Shown here: positions 10,508 to 22,000 of the stretch, piece by piece | Numbering within the stretch: the stretch's first letter is position 1 | Layout: each line of letters begins with the position of its first letter | From: Brachionus koreanus | Lineage: Eukaryota > Rotifera > Eurotatoria > Ploima > Brachionidae | DNA: 64,000 nt | NCBI GenBank assembly: GCA_016987375.1 | Contig: PJRA01000323.1 | Coordinates: 1,223,008 to 1,287,007, forward strand | Reading direction: 5' to 3' | The notes under the pieces: generated by a model | The model's database searches: none | What the model was told of the DNA's origin: nothing | Seen by the model: the letters and a program-made list of their open reading frames with translations, nothing else | Translations under genes and position numbers: made by a program

Positions 10508-11385
10508 NNNNNNNNNNNNNNNNNNNNNNNNNNNNNNNNNNNNNNNNNNNNNNNNNNNNNNNNNNNNNNNNNNNNNNNNNNNNNNNNNNNNNNNNNNNNN
10601 NNNNNNNNNNNNNNNNNNNNNNNNNNNNNNNNNNNNNNNNNNNNNNNNNNNNNNNNNNNNNNNNNNNNNNNNNNNNNNNNNNNNNNNNNNNNNNNNNNNN
10701 NNNNNNNNNNNNNNNNNNNNNNNNNNNNNNNNNNNNNNNNNNNNNNNNNNNNNNNNNNNNNNNNNNNNNNNNNNNNNNNNNNNNNNNNNNNNNNNNNNNN
10801 NNNNNNNNNNNNNNNNNNNNNNNNNNNNNNNNNNNNNNNNNNNNNNNNNNNNNNNNNNNNNNNNNNNNNNNNNNNNNNNNNNNNNNNNNNNNNNNNNNNN
10901 NNNNNNNNNNNNNNNNNNNNNNNNNNNNNNNNNNNNNNNNNNNNNNNNNNNNNNNNNNNNNNNNNNNNNNNNNNNNNNNNNNNNNNNNNNNNNNNNNNNN
11001 NNNNNNNNNNNNNNNNNNNNNNNNNNNNNNNNNNNNNNNNNNNNNNNNNNNNNNNNNNNNNNNNNNNNNNNNNNNNNNNNNNNNNNNNNNNNNNNNNNNN
11101 NNNNNNNNNNNNNNNNNNNNNNNNNNNNNNNNNNNNNNNNNNNNNNNNNNNNNNNNNNNNNNNNNNNNNNNNNNNNNNNNNNNNNNNNNNNNNNNNNNNN
11201 NNNNNNNNNNNNNNNNNNNNNNNNNNNNNNNNNNNNNNNNNNNNNNNNNNNNNNNNNNNNNNNNNNNNNNNNNNNNNNNNNNNNNNNNNNNNNNNNNNNN
11301 NNNNNNNNNNNNNNNNNNNNNNNNNNNNNNNNNNNNNNNNNNNNNNNNNNNNNNNNNNNNNNNNNNNNNNNNNNNNNNNNNNNNN
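10508..11385. other. Assembly gap (878 N)
   Basis: Run of N; it probably hides middle kinase exons and the remainder of the LINE fragment. Confidence 1.
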
Positions 11386-11553
11386 AGAACTATCAAATTT
11401 TTTAACTGCAACCAATTTTCCTTGAAAAATGCCCTTATTGACCACTTAGAGAAAAAAATTAATATTTAAAAAAAATAATCAAAAAATGTTTCTCTTACCT
11501 TCACCGATTTCATCGAGAACTTCAATATCGGTTGGTTTAATCAATTTTGCCAT

Positions 11554-12030
11554 AATGCGAATATTTTGTTTTTTTTTTATTCTAATATTTGGATTTCAAA
11601 GAATTTTTTAAAAAATTTGCTAATCAAATAAATAACGCCAATCTTGGCAGTGCAAATTTTGTAAAAAAAAATTAAATTGAAGCTTTTTTTCTGGAATTTT
11701 GTCCTTATTAAAGCTATTTATATAATATATGCATTAAGAGACAAGAAGATCGCTAGAGAAAAAATTCTCTCTCGAAGTCAATGATTTTAATAAAAGATTG
11801 TGTTAACAAAATTTTAAGAAAATATCTTATATGTCTAAAAGAAATCTAATATAAATACATTTTTATTTTTTGTGTTTTAATTCGACTCAAAATAAAAAAT
11901 TCACTTTACTGATCTCTTATTTATAAAGTATTTAATTAATCAAATTTGCCTTTTTTAATAGTACATTGATATTTGTGAACAAAATATCAATTTGTTAAAT
12001 CAATTTGTTAATAAAGCCTGGAATGGAATA
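11554..12030. other. Gene-free AT-rich stretch
   Basis: Upstream flank of the kinase exon 1; no ORF or repeat recognised. Confidence 0.45.
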
Positions 12031-12355
12031 GTTCTCTGAATCTTAACTTTGACTTTAAGAAAGCCTTTGATAATATACACAAAAAAGCCTTATGTGTCAT
12101 TTTAAGATCATATGGCTTGCCATAGAAAATAGTTAACTTTATAAAACTCTTCTATGAGAAATTCGAGTGTAGCCTGTTTCTGGAAAAGACAGTCTGAGAG
12201 CTTCAAAGTGTGTACAGGAGTCAGGCAAGGGTGTGTTCTCTCTCCTAATAAGAATTGATAATTTCATGAAGAAAACAACTGTCAGTGCGAGGCGTATACA
12301 ATGGGGATTAACAGCAAAGCTTGAAGACTTAGACTTTGCTGATGATCTGGTGTAT
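12031..12355 (+). pseudogene. LINE reverse transcriptase palm fragment
   Basis: Translating with frame slips gives LNFDFKKAFDNIHKKALCVI, LRSYGLP-KIVNFIKLFYEKF, a V-x-R-Q-A/G-region and finally LEDLDFADDL. These are RT motifs (F-K-K-A-F-D, G-L-P/I-P, the G-V-R-Q-G region, F-A-D-D). Several stops and shifts make it a relic. Spacing fits the same LINE family as the 24.4-kb tail. Confidence 0.7.
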
Positions 12356-12710
12356 AATCAGTTCTAAACCGGTTTTGTGATTGATTTTTTCCCTGCTGTT
12401 TATTGAATTCTTGTTATTCTTTTTCATTTGAATTTTTTTAGTAGATACTAAGAAAAATCTGTTGCAAATTTTTTTAAAAATATTTTATTAAATAAATTTG
12501 TAATTTAAAAAATCCAAGTTAAATTAAAAAATTTCTTGTAAAAAAATCAGAAAATCTACATAAGTATATTTTATTATTTATTTATTTATTTATTATTATT
12601 AATTCAAGCCTCATAGGCAAAATAGTAAAATAAATTTGAAAAAAAATTTTGTATTTCAGATAAATTTGTTTTACTGATTCCAGTTTAAGAGTTTCTATTA
12701 TAAATTGCCT

Positions 12711-13050
12711 GATCAAGAATTTAAACAGACCAAATTTTTGACACTTTTTGGACTTAGAGAAGTTTTATCATCTATGATTGTTAAACCAGCTGCTGAAAAT
12801 GTTTTTTCTGATGGAACACTGGTACTTAAATAATACTTAAATAATCTTTTGCAATTTTTTGCATGTACTTATAATTTGATTTCGACCGCCATTTCAACGT
12901 ATCAAAACCTTGGAGATTTTCAACTCGTGGTGCATTTATATATTGAATCAGTTCTGTTGATGCTTTTTTATCTGTTATGCCATTTTTATTTTTCAAGATC
13001 CTTTCAATCATTGAAATAATTCGAAGAGGCTGATTGATTAGATGACTCAA
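12711..13050 (-). pseudogene. hAT transposase dimerisation-domain relic
   Basis: Minus strand: ASTELIQYINAPRVENLQGF, DTLKWRSKSN, IAKDYLSI, then in a shifted frame TSVPSEKTFSAAGLTI and LSPKSVKNLVCLN. This is the classic hAT C-terminal sequence (E-L-x-x-Y, W-W-x-x-x, L-A-x-x-Y-L-x-x-x-x-x-S-A-P-S-E-R-x-F-S-x-A-G, L-x-x-L-x-x-L-N). The frame break coincides with a tandem repeat of TTATTTAAGTA near 12828-12850. Confidence 0.82.
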
Positions 13051-14224
13051 ATTGCATTTTTGTTAAATTTTAAAAAATTTATTTATAAATGACTCTTTTG
13101 ATTGATTTCTGTTTTTATGACTCTTTTTGCCTTTAAAAAGACTTTGAACAGACTAAATTTTAGTGATACATACTATTTATCTGCTGTCTGAGTTCAGCAA
13201 TGTTCAATTTTCAAAACAACTTTTAGAGGCAAAGTAAAATTTCTAAAGTTCGAAAAATTCAAAACTTAAGTGCCATCAGAATATTTTTCCTGAAATTTTT
13301 AAACGAGGTGCTCTGAAATTTCATTAAAATAAAATATTTTAACTAAAATTTATTTTAAAAGCGCTAACCCTTATAAAAGTTGGACTACTTTAAGACCTAA
13401 TATTCAATGACAAATTTGAAATACTTTTAAAAATCAAAATATTATGTAAGTGCACTATGGTTTATGTTTTTATTCAAAAGGTGCTATTAATGGCTTGTCA
13501 ATTTTTATACTGAAATTAACTTTTAGTAAAACATTTGGTAGTTAAAACAAATTAAAAAAAAATTTTCATTAGATTCTATTAGATACGAGATTTTGTTAGA
13601 TTAATTATAGAATTAATTTACAGAGTCTACTGAAAGCAGAATTTCTATTCTTATGACTAAATTCAATCAATAGTCTAAACAATTCATAAATAAGTTTTTT
13701 TTATGCGGTTCAGTTGTGTAAAAAATGATTTGTTCTTGCTGTTGAAAGTAGATTGAATCTTCCTTGAACAGTATGTTGCAAAAGTTTAGAAATTAATTAT
13801 TTTATTTATCTAAATTTTTTTATATAATGAATTTTACAAATAATTAAAATAAAAGCACTAATTTGAAAATTTTTTTTCTCTTCAATTTGATATATCACCC
13901 TTAACATAAAANNNNTCTTAAATATTTTCTAATTTTGTGTAAATTTTGCTCTTAAACTGCTTAATTTAAAAACTCTCCAACTCCTCATTTGGTCTCTAAA
14001 TAACATTACCAAAAAATCTTTAATTTGGCAAAAAATCGGTAAAAAGATGTGTATAGCCCACAAAAATGGCAGATCGTGGGTCTGCTAAAAGAGTGGAGAT
14101 ATAAAGTAAAACGAAATAGCCAAGTGTATAAAGGAATATTTCTTTACAAATAAGACTTCTCATCATTTGTTCTAAGAAAAAAATCTGATAAATTTATTAT
14201 ACAAGAAAATGGATTTTAAGTTGA
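13051..14224. other. Gene-free stretch with a 4-N gap (13912-13915)
   Basis: AT-rich, no recognisable gene. A tiny gap of four N interrupts it. Confidence 0.5.
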
Positions 14225-14340
14225 GTCTATTTTGTTATTTAGTGTTGTTTTATATCTTTTCATGTGTTTTTTGATTCCTATTTTGTCTCGAACATCTTGT
14301 TGCAAGTTGGGCATTTTGTTTTGATTTTCACAACAAAATA
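14225..14340 (-). repeat. Dispersed repeat with C2H2 zinc-finger-like coding relic
   Basis: On the minus strand it reads KCPTCNKMFETK and, after a frame slip, GIKKHMKRYKTTL: a C-x2-C...H pattern. A diverged relative lies at 48594-48720 with CTFC in the same place. Likely a piece of a transposon-encoded zinc-finger protein. Identity between copies is only moderate by eye. Confidence 0.4.
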
Positions 14341-15738
14341 AAAAATCATCTTGTTAAACTCTTGATCAAAAGTGTCTATTAGTAACAGGCGTGATTGTGG
14401 CAAATTTTCTAATTCAAATTCTCTAATGTCGTTTTAAGAAGGAGACTTTGTCGTGTTTCAAGCTCATTCAGTTTCTTTTCTTCAATAGAGATTAAGTCGA
14501 ATAGGTGTATTTGATAATCATATATTTGATAGAAAATTCTTTTAGAACCTTATTTTTTTTAAGAAATTTAAAAATTTATTTATGGTTAAAAGAAATAATA
14601 TCCATACATAAACTAAAAAAAAAACTGAAGAATTAAATTCGGTGATTACCATACAAATTAGTTTCATGTAAATTAAAGATTCCATCTCTTTTTTTTTGTA
14701 ATTGATGAAATTAAATTTTTTAATTTTTTTAATTTGAATTTTATTTTCTAATACAGTCATTTAAAATAATTAAAAAGAAAAGATATTAATTATGGTTTGG
14801 TTAGATGACCGTTAGTCTCCTTTTTAAGACGACTTGTTAGTCGACTTTCTATGAATGAAGGCTAATATTTTTTTTTAATTTTGGTATTTTTCTCCAAAAT
14901 TTATGTTAAAAAAAAGCTCAAAAATATCATGTTTTATTTTTGATTTCTTCTTCGTTTACTCATAGCTTACTTTTTGAGGGTTCTAAAGGAATTATCTATG
15001 TACCAAATAATTCAGTTTTTCTCCTTAATTAATTGAAATATAAATCATCATTGGGAATTAATTATAAATAAAATTTTATATACAGAGTTTCAGTCGTCTT
15101 TTAAAATAAAGTTTCAATAATATGATATTTCAGTTATTTTATTTGATATTGTTTTCTATATTTTAGATTTTAATTCTAAAAAATGATGAAAAAAATCAGC
15201 TTTTTTTTAAAAATATTTAGGTATAAATTACTTTAAAATGTTCATTAATTAAATAAATATAAGATATGTTACAGTTGGACAAAATTCAAGCAGAGACATG
15301 GTTTAATTAAAAAAAAATTAACACAACTGTTTTTCAGATTATTTATTTTTCTTTTAACTATCAATAAATTTAATTCGAGCATTAACCACTAATTTCCTTT
15401 TATTGATAAACAATATTTATGCCAAGGTCAGTAAATATCTAAAAAAAAAAAACTAATATTTTATCAACAGCAACAAAAAAAAATTATTCATTTTAATTTA
15501 ATTATCATTTTATGTCTAGATTGTAATTAGAAAAAAAAATCAATTTTTACTTTTATTTTTTATTCAAATTTATCGCTTTCGGTAAAATTAAATAAAATAA
15601 ATACAAACAAAGAAAATAACTTTTAACATTAGTCTTGCGATTTTACAATAATTATAAAAGATAAAATTATTTAACACAATACCCTGAGTAACAAACTAAA
15701 CCATGTTTTGAAAGGCTGTGTGACTTCGTTGCTTTAAA
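14341..15738. other. Gene-free AT-rich stretch
   Basis: Contains only a low-complexity frame around 14542-14760; no family recognised. This is the 3' flank of the Ig gene. Confidence 0.45.
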
Positions 15739-16814
15739 TTAGAGGAAAAATGTGAGCATCATCAATGTCTGAGTGAAAAAATAGCTTATTTTAATTGACC
15801 TAACACCAGTTGAAATTTGCAAAAATACATTTTTCAATATGGTTTTGTCTTTTCTGCATTGATAAATGCCTGAATCATTTGGCTCGACTGCATATAACTC
15901 AAGTTCCATGTAATCAGAATTGTCGTAGGATGAAACCCATTTCTTAAGTCTTCTCAGGTCTTGTTCTATTGGATAACCATCTAGAAAAAATTTTTTATAT
16001 TAAAATTTTTTTTGCGAAAAATTAATCACCTTTGAACCACTGCAGACCAAAACTAGAGCGGCTGTTTTTGTCCGATTTCAAAGAGACTAACCCAGTCGCA
16101 TTGCAGCGCAACTTGATCCAGCTATTCGGCAAAACATCTATTTTTTCCATCAATTCAGCACTTAATCGTTCCGAACGAGCATCTTTGAAAAGAACAACAT
16201 TAGTTTAAAAAAAAAAATATTTTCAAAATAAATTCTTACAATTTTTTATCATAATATTATCTTAATTTTATTAAAAATAAAGTTGAATTAGTTAATTATT
16301 TATTTAATTATTTGAATAAAATTTTACCTTTGGCATGTTTTACAATTAAATTTACATTTACCTTGATTTTCTCTTTATGGTTTAGCTTAATGTAACATTG
16401 GTAAGCACCCTGGTCTTCATAGTTCACCTTTCTAATCTCGAAATTCCATGATTCAACGTGCTCGGGATTATCAACCCGGACTACTCTATAGCGCATATTG
16501 CGCGAGAATTGATGATTTCCTACAGTAAGAGTCAAAGGAATGCCATTTTTGATGCGAAGCCAGTTAACATGTCTGTTGCCTAAATTGGCGACTTGGCAAG
16601 GGAGATGAATGGTTTCGCCAATATAGGCAGTTATATTTACATTTTCGGTTATCATTCGAGGAATTTCAAAATCTATTTTTATAGTTATTTTATTTCCAAT
16701 TCAAAATAATGAAACTAGTGACAAATTACCTGTGAATAAGGATAGGTCTTCAAAGCACTGATAAGTGCTAATCACAAATAAACCAATAACTAAAATTGTG
16801 TACACAAAAGCCAT
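15739..16814 (-). CDS. Secreted or GPI-anchored two-Ig-domain protein (Dpr/zig-8/lachesin-like)
   Basis: Four exons, 16730-16814, 16328-16672, 16030-16182 and 15739-15980, give 274 residues. Introns are 49-145 bp, all phase 1. Exon 1 encodes a signal peptide (MAFVYTILVIGLFVIS, about residues 1-20). Exon 2 is a V-type Ig domain with Cys54, Trp66 and Cys121 (HLPCQV, VNWLR, DQGAYQCY). The TLTVGNHQFSRNMRYRVV segment closely resembles the first domain of invertebrate Dpr/DIP, zig-8 and lachesin neural adhesion proteins. Exons 3-4 form a second Ig domain (KLRCNATG, LQWFKDGYP, SGIYQCRK). The C-terminus is a short hydrophobic run (SYFFTQTLMMLTFFL), more like a GPI-addition signal than a full transmembrane helix. 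Role by family: homo- or heterophilic cell-surface recognition in the nervous system. The exact orthologue is not determined. Confidence 0.86.
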
Positions 16815-18985
16815 TAAATCAAAATATTTGCTAAATCTAAAATTTGTATTTAAAATTAATTTTAGAGAAAAAAAAAAAACAAAATAAAAACTTAAACATT
16901 ATTTGAATAAAATTAAAATAAACGGATTTATTAGCAATTAAACAAATAGTAAATAATGTCAAATATTAACTATTTGATTTGAATCAATTTTAACGATCAG
17001 ATAATTTTTGTCAAGTCTAGAAAATGCCTTAAGGGAATTGAATATATATGTAAAGAATCGTTTTTCTGTCAATCAAACCAACAAAAAAAGAAATAGAATA
17101 ACTATTCAGACAAATAAGAGGATATTTTTTGATAATAATTAATCTTTTATCAAAATGCCGTTGATTTACGTAACAACAACAAAAACAACAATAACAAAAT
17201 TCTGTTCATTTAGATTAATCACCGATATTTTCATATTTCCTGTTTTAATATTTTTTGATAAAAAAAATGCTTTTATTTAAATAATTGAAATTTGAAAAAT
17301 AATTTATTTACCAATAAAGAAAAAAAAACAATTTTCTGTATCAAAACACTTAAAGTTACAAATTTCTTATTTTAATAAGTCATTTAATAAAAGTAATTAG
17401 CAGAAATCGTCTAACCAAAAAAATACATTGAGCACGCTCTCACGTAAAGCGGGCCACCTATTGTCAAGCTTGTTGCAATGCGGCTTCTTTAAATTGATCA
17501 TTTAAGTTTAGGTTTTCTCTCTAAATTTCTAAATTAGTCTGAACTAATGATTTAGCTGTTTTAAGAGAATTTAATCTGACATTTATTTCTTCTAAATTGT
17601 TTGATCGATTATCCCAATTTCGGTATCGATCATTATCTTGTTTTAATCTGGATTAATATTTAAACTAAACATGAAAAAGCGTATCCATCGCTATGCATGC
17701 CCGCCTGTTGTCATACGACATCCAGCCTCAGCTTGGTATTTGTTATTATTTCACTGCCAAGTTAAACTAATTATTCTACTTACCTAAGCAAATATAGTTT
17801 TTAAATTAGATTAGTTTTCCCCGTTCATAATAATACAAGATTTTTTTTCAGACAATTTTTTCAGATGAAATTTGAATCTTTTTTTTTATGGTGAGCTTAA
17901 GATAAAGCAATTCTTAGATTACAATCATCTAATCAATAGAAAATATTTACTCTCACTATTAAAGATTCCATTAAGATTTAAATGACATGTCAACTATTAG
18001 TTGAAAATTAACTAAAATTATTTAAATTTTTTCGCTACTAATTTTATTATATATTAAAATTGATTAATTAAATAATTTTGAATTATTTTTATTATTACAT
18101 CGACTTAGTAATTTTGATGAATCAAGTTTAAAATTATTTTTTTTTAAATAATAAAAATAATTTTTTTAAATTTTAGCTAGAATAAAAAAATTTTTAAGTA
18201 CAAAAATATAAAAAATTTTAAAGTGTTTATTTGCCCTTCTTAGGTGGATGAACGAACGTCGATTTGACGAAATTTTTTTTTTCTAATCATCTATTCACTC
18301 ACTTTACCAGTTTAAGATGTAAGAAATTTTTATGAAAATTAATTTTTAAAAATTTAAAGGCTTTAATCCGAAAAATAATTAAACAAGACAAATAAATAGC
18401 TTAAGTTGTTTAACTTGAAAGTATTTGATTAAAATCATGATTTTTACGAATTAATTTTTTTATTTTTTTAACTTTATTTTTATACTATCTTGATTCTAAA
18501 AATTTTGGTCAAAAATTTTTTTTAAACGCGCAGTTAAATTTAATCGCAAATTTTTGTAACATTTCTAAGCTTTTTTTTTAAACGGTTAAAAAAGGATTGT
18601 AAATTCTACAAATTCATTGATAAAATTTGAAAAATGAAAGTTGATCAAAATTTTTACTTGGCACAAAATAAAAAAATAAAACTTTAAAGACAAATATTTT
18701 CCAAGAAGTACATAAAAAAATACAAAAATGCCTACATTTACATAATTTCTGTTATTACTTAGTTATTGTTTTTTTTTAATTTTCAAATCAATTTGCTGTG
18801 TTGGATTTGATTAATTTTTCTTTCTTTATTTATTTCATTTAATTCAGACACAGGTCACTGTCATTGAAAGAAATCATTGGAATTTTTAGACCAAATTTTT
18901 GAATCTTTATTTTACTATATTGAACATTGCCGTTTGGCGTTTATTAAATTTATCTCAAGTATGCAAGAGTGGAACTAAAATTTAG
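16815..18985. other. Upstream flank of the Ig gene, no gene seen
   Basis: AT-rich, with many TAATTA-type motifs that are expected by chance at this composition. A regulatory role is possible but unsupported. Confidence 0.4.
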
Positions 18986-19050
18986 TTATCCTGCTTTGTC
19001 AATTTAGTTAAACTAAGTTGATCGTAGAACACTACTATATTTGTTATTTA
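18986..19050 (+). repeat. Dispersed repeat copy (CCTGCTTTGTCARTTTAG)
   Basis: The phrase CCTGCTTTGTCAATTTAG continuing to TTAAACTAAGTTGATCGTAG recurs at 37386-37450 with few changes. Family unknown. Confidence 0.6.
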
Positions 19051-22000
19051 AATAAATAAAATAAACAACGGCTTACTAAATAACAGCCAATTTTTATATC
19101 ACACCTTTTTATAAAAATTATTCTACATTTAGATTTATTTCTCAAATCAATAATACTTATTTAATAAATCTTAGATATTTTGATAACAATAAATATCAGT
19201 CAGTTGATGACTAAAAACCCCATAAATAAATTTTCTCTGAATATTTAGTCTCACACAAAAACTAATCCAGACTTCAACTGTGATATAAAAAAAAAGAACT
19301 TTACCTGACAATTACCCTATTGAAAAGATTAGAAATTAAATTAAATTTAAGTTTAAAAAAATAAAAATGTTTAATAACATAAATAATATTTCAAAAGCCA
19401 ATACTCTAATTTTGAGTGTTTAGACTACCCAATTGTTGATATTTTTCTAATTAAGCTACAACTAAATTAGAGATATTACGATAAAATCCAAAAGCCTATA
19501 GAAGCACATTTTTTTGACATAAAAATGATTTATGATTCTGTAATTCTGAATTAAAATTTACATTTATTTAATAAGTCTGAAAGTGATCCCAAGTAGGATT
19601 TATATTCGTAAAACTGTTTCCTCAAACTTACTCTAAAATAATAATAAAAAATAATTTATTTGCAAGATTTGATTGCTAAATAAATAGAATGTAAAAAATC
19701 CCTATTTTTATCTCCCTAGACATATCTATTTTAATTTATATTTGAATTTGTTGCGCAATTTTCATTTTCAGTCTCTAAGGATTTATGGCCATATCTGCTT
19801 ATTTAATATTTTTAAACACGCCAAAATCCAAATTAACTGATTAACTATTGTATTGTCTTCTGGTTGAGTGAGTAAACACCATATCTGGTATCTATTCAAC
19901 TAATTGCTTAATTAAATACTTCTCAATATAGTTATTTATAATTTCTGACTTTTGTTAGGACGTGGTTTTAAATACCGCTGCCAAAGCTGTTCAATATCCT
20001 CGCTGTTTTTCTTAAATCATCGACTAGAGCCAAAACTAAATAATTTTAATTAGTTTTTAATGATTTTTGCCATTAAGACCGAGCAACAATGCAAACAAAT
20101 CCAATAAACATATCATAAATCATTCTATTATCGCTCATACACTTATTTTGTCAATTGGTTGCACAACGAGCAGTGTACTCGTGCAGCCATCTGTCCAATG
20201 TTTGTGTTTCTTAAACAAATAAGAAGAAAAAAAAACAACAAAAATTGAAATTAAAAAACTAAAACAATTTATTGAGATTAATTCTAGTAATTATCTTATA
20301 AATTTCATAGCTAGCCAGCTGTACTAGTCATTTAAGATGGGCCCTAGTTGATTAATAATTTAAACATTTAATAGTCTTGAAATCCAATTCTATTGTTTTT
20401 GCAAGAATTTGCTAGCTCAATCAAAATGATTATTGCCAATCAAAATTTTAATCTATTTTAAGTTTGAAAAGTAATCAAAAATCGATCTGACTAGATCGAT
20501 AGCAATTTGCACTAGCATCAATTATATAAGGCCATAAATCCCACGACATGTAGTAAACAATAGAAGACCCGCTGCGCTTAATGTAACCCGATCTCTTATC
20601 TTCTCTAGGATCTGAAACGCTCACTCAGCAAGAAAACCAGCCTTTATCTAACTATCAAGATCTTGTAAGAATTTTTTGAATTTTCTTCTTTTTTTTTTTA
20701 ATTAGTCTGACTCACTTGATCCAAGCCAAACTTCAAAACTCATTCGAATTTAAGGATTTAATTGACCGAAAATTTAATTCTGTTCTCAATAGTTATTTAT
20801 TTATCTTTCCAGAAATGATTCTTCTAATTCGCTTTTCATCATGAATTAGAAGTAAACTAAACCCAGCTAAATTATCTTTAAACTAATGGTTATCAAAATA
20901 CAAATTAGCTTGAAATGCTGAAATTAATTTACAGGCTCGTAAAAGCTTCCATTAAGAACGGTCTATTCCTCCCACGCAAACACACGGACACATGACATTA
21001 GCAAATAGGGAATTATTAAAAATTAATTGAATATTTAATAAAGTTATTTATATTTTGCATTGATTCATGCTTTTTATTCTATTAGCACCGCCAAATCAAT
21101 AAAAAAAAGAAATGAAAATAAAGAAAAAAAAAGCACAGATTTCTAGTACATGTATAAAAATTGTTTACTTTAATTAACAAGATAAATTTTTTTTTTTCTA
21201 AAATTTTGTTCTATCAGATATAAACTTTAGAGGAGAAAAAAAAATTAATTAATAAAAAATACCTTTTTTCTAATATTTAGCTAAAATTAATGAAATAATG
21301 AACAAGAAAAAAAATTACTACTACCAAATAATCTATAATTAAAAAAGGACAATGGGAAAATTTTTAATCTCACAAAATCCATTTGAATATCTACTTATAT
21401 AGAAAGAAAAACAATGTATTAATGAAAAGCTCGAAATGGGCCTTTTTTCCTGAATGGTGTTGGATTGAACTTTCTTAGTAGAAATTATTACTTAATTAAT
21501 TTAGTCTAAATTGAGTGAGTGCATGGCAAAATTTGATTAAATTTGACAACTACAAAAAAAAACTTATGTCTAGCCTCGAGCAAAATCTAATTCTTTTTTA
21601 GTTTTTTTACTTATATTTATTTATTTTCTATTTCAAATCGATATAGTTGAAATTTGCAAGGTTTGTTTGATTTATTTCTAAAATATTAACACTAATAAAA
21701 TAATTTGTTTAGCCTTTGAATTGATATGAAATTAATTTAAAAAGCGATTGATAAAAATTATCTAACTACAAAATTTTGTTGTTTATGATCTTATAATTAA
21801 ATGTATGAGAAAAAAATCTCTTTCTTCCTAAATTGAATAAAAATTTTTTTTTCTAAATAAAAATGGTTTTATTGATTTAATGCGAAAAAAATTGGGGCAA
21901 AAATTTTTTTTTATTTTTACTCAGGACAAAAGTTTGTTGAATAAAGGTAATCTGGACTAGGGTATTTGGTGAAGCAAATTTTCCTTAAATTGTTTTCGAC

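Larger units (their letters stand above)
10102..11553 (-). pseudogene. Damaged TAK1/MLK-like protein kinase locus, split by a gap and a LINE fragment
   Basis: Predicted exon 1 is 11499-11553 (ATG at 11553), then a 54-bp intron, then exon 2 from 11444 into the gap: DIEVLDEIGE then VVNKGIFQGKLVAVKKF. The VVxK...KLVAVK block resembles the N-lobe of Drosophila Tak1 (VAVK lysine present), but the residues that should complete G-x-G-x-x-G are missing. Beyond the gap, 10102-10341 gives MEYLHSNSVLHLDLKSSNII, a catalytic loop with Asp, Lys and Asn but HLD instead of HRD. No DFG follows: the expected site reads ITFRDLDRLDK. A LINE fragment (10342-10507) abuts the catalytic loop. MAP3K-type kinases phosphorylate MAP2Ks downstream of stress or immune receptors; this copy looks inactive or a pseudogene. 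A divergent live kinase with missing exons in the gap remains possible, and joining the two halves is inference. Confidence 0.55.

Noticed and set aside
10305..11411. Several long frames of about 300-370 codons spanning 10.3-11.5 kb
   Set aside because: Most of each frame is the run of N; only the real kinase and LINE ends outside the gap carry information.
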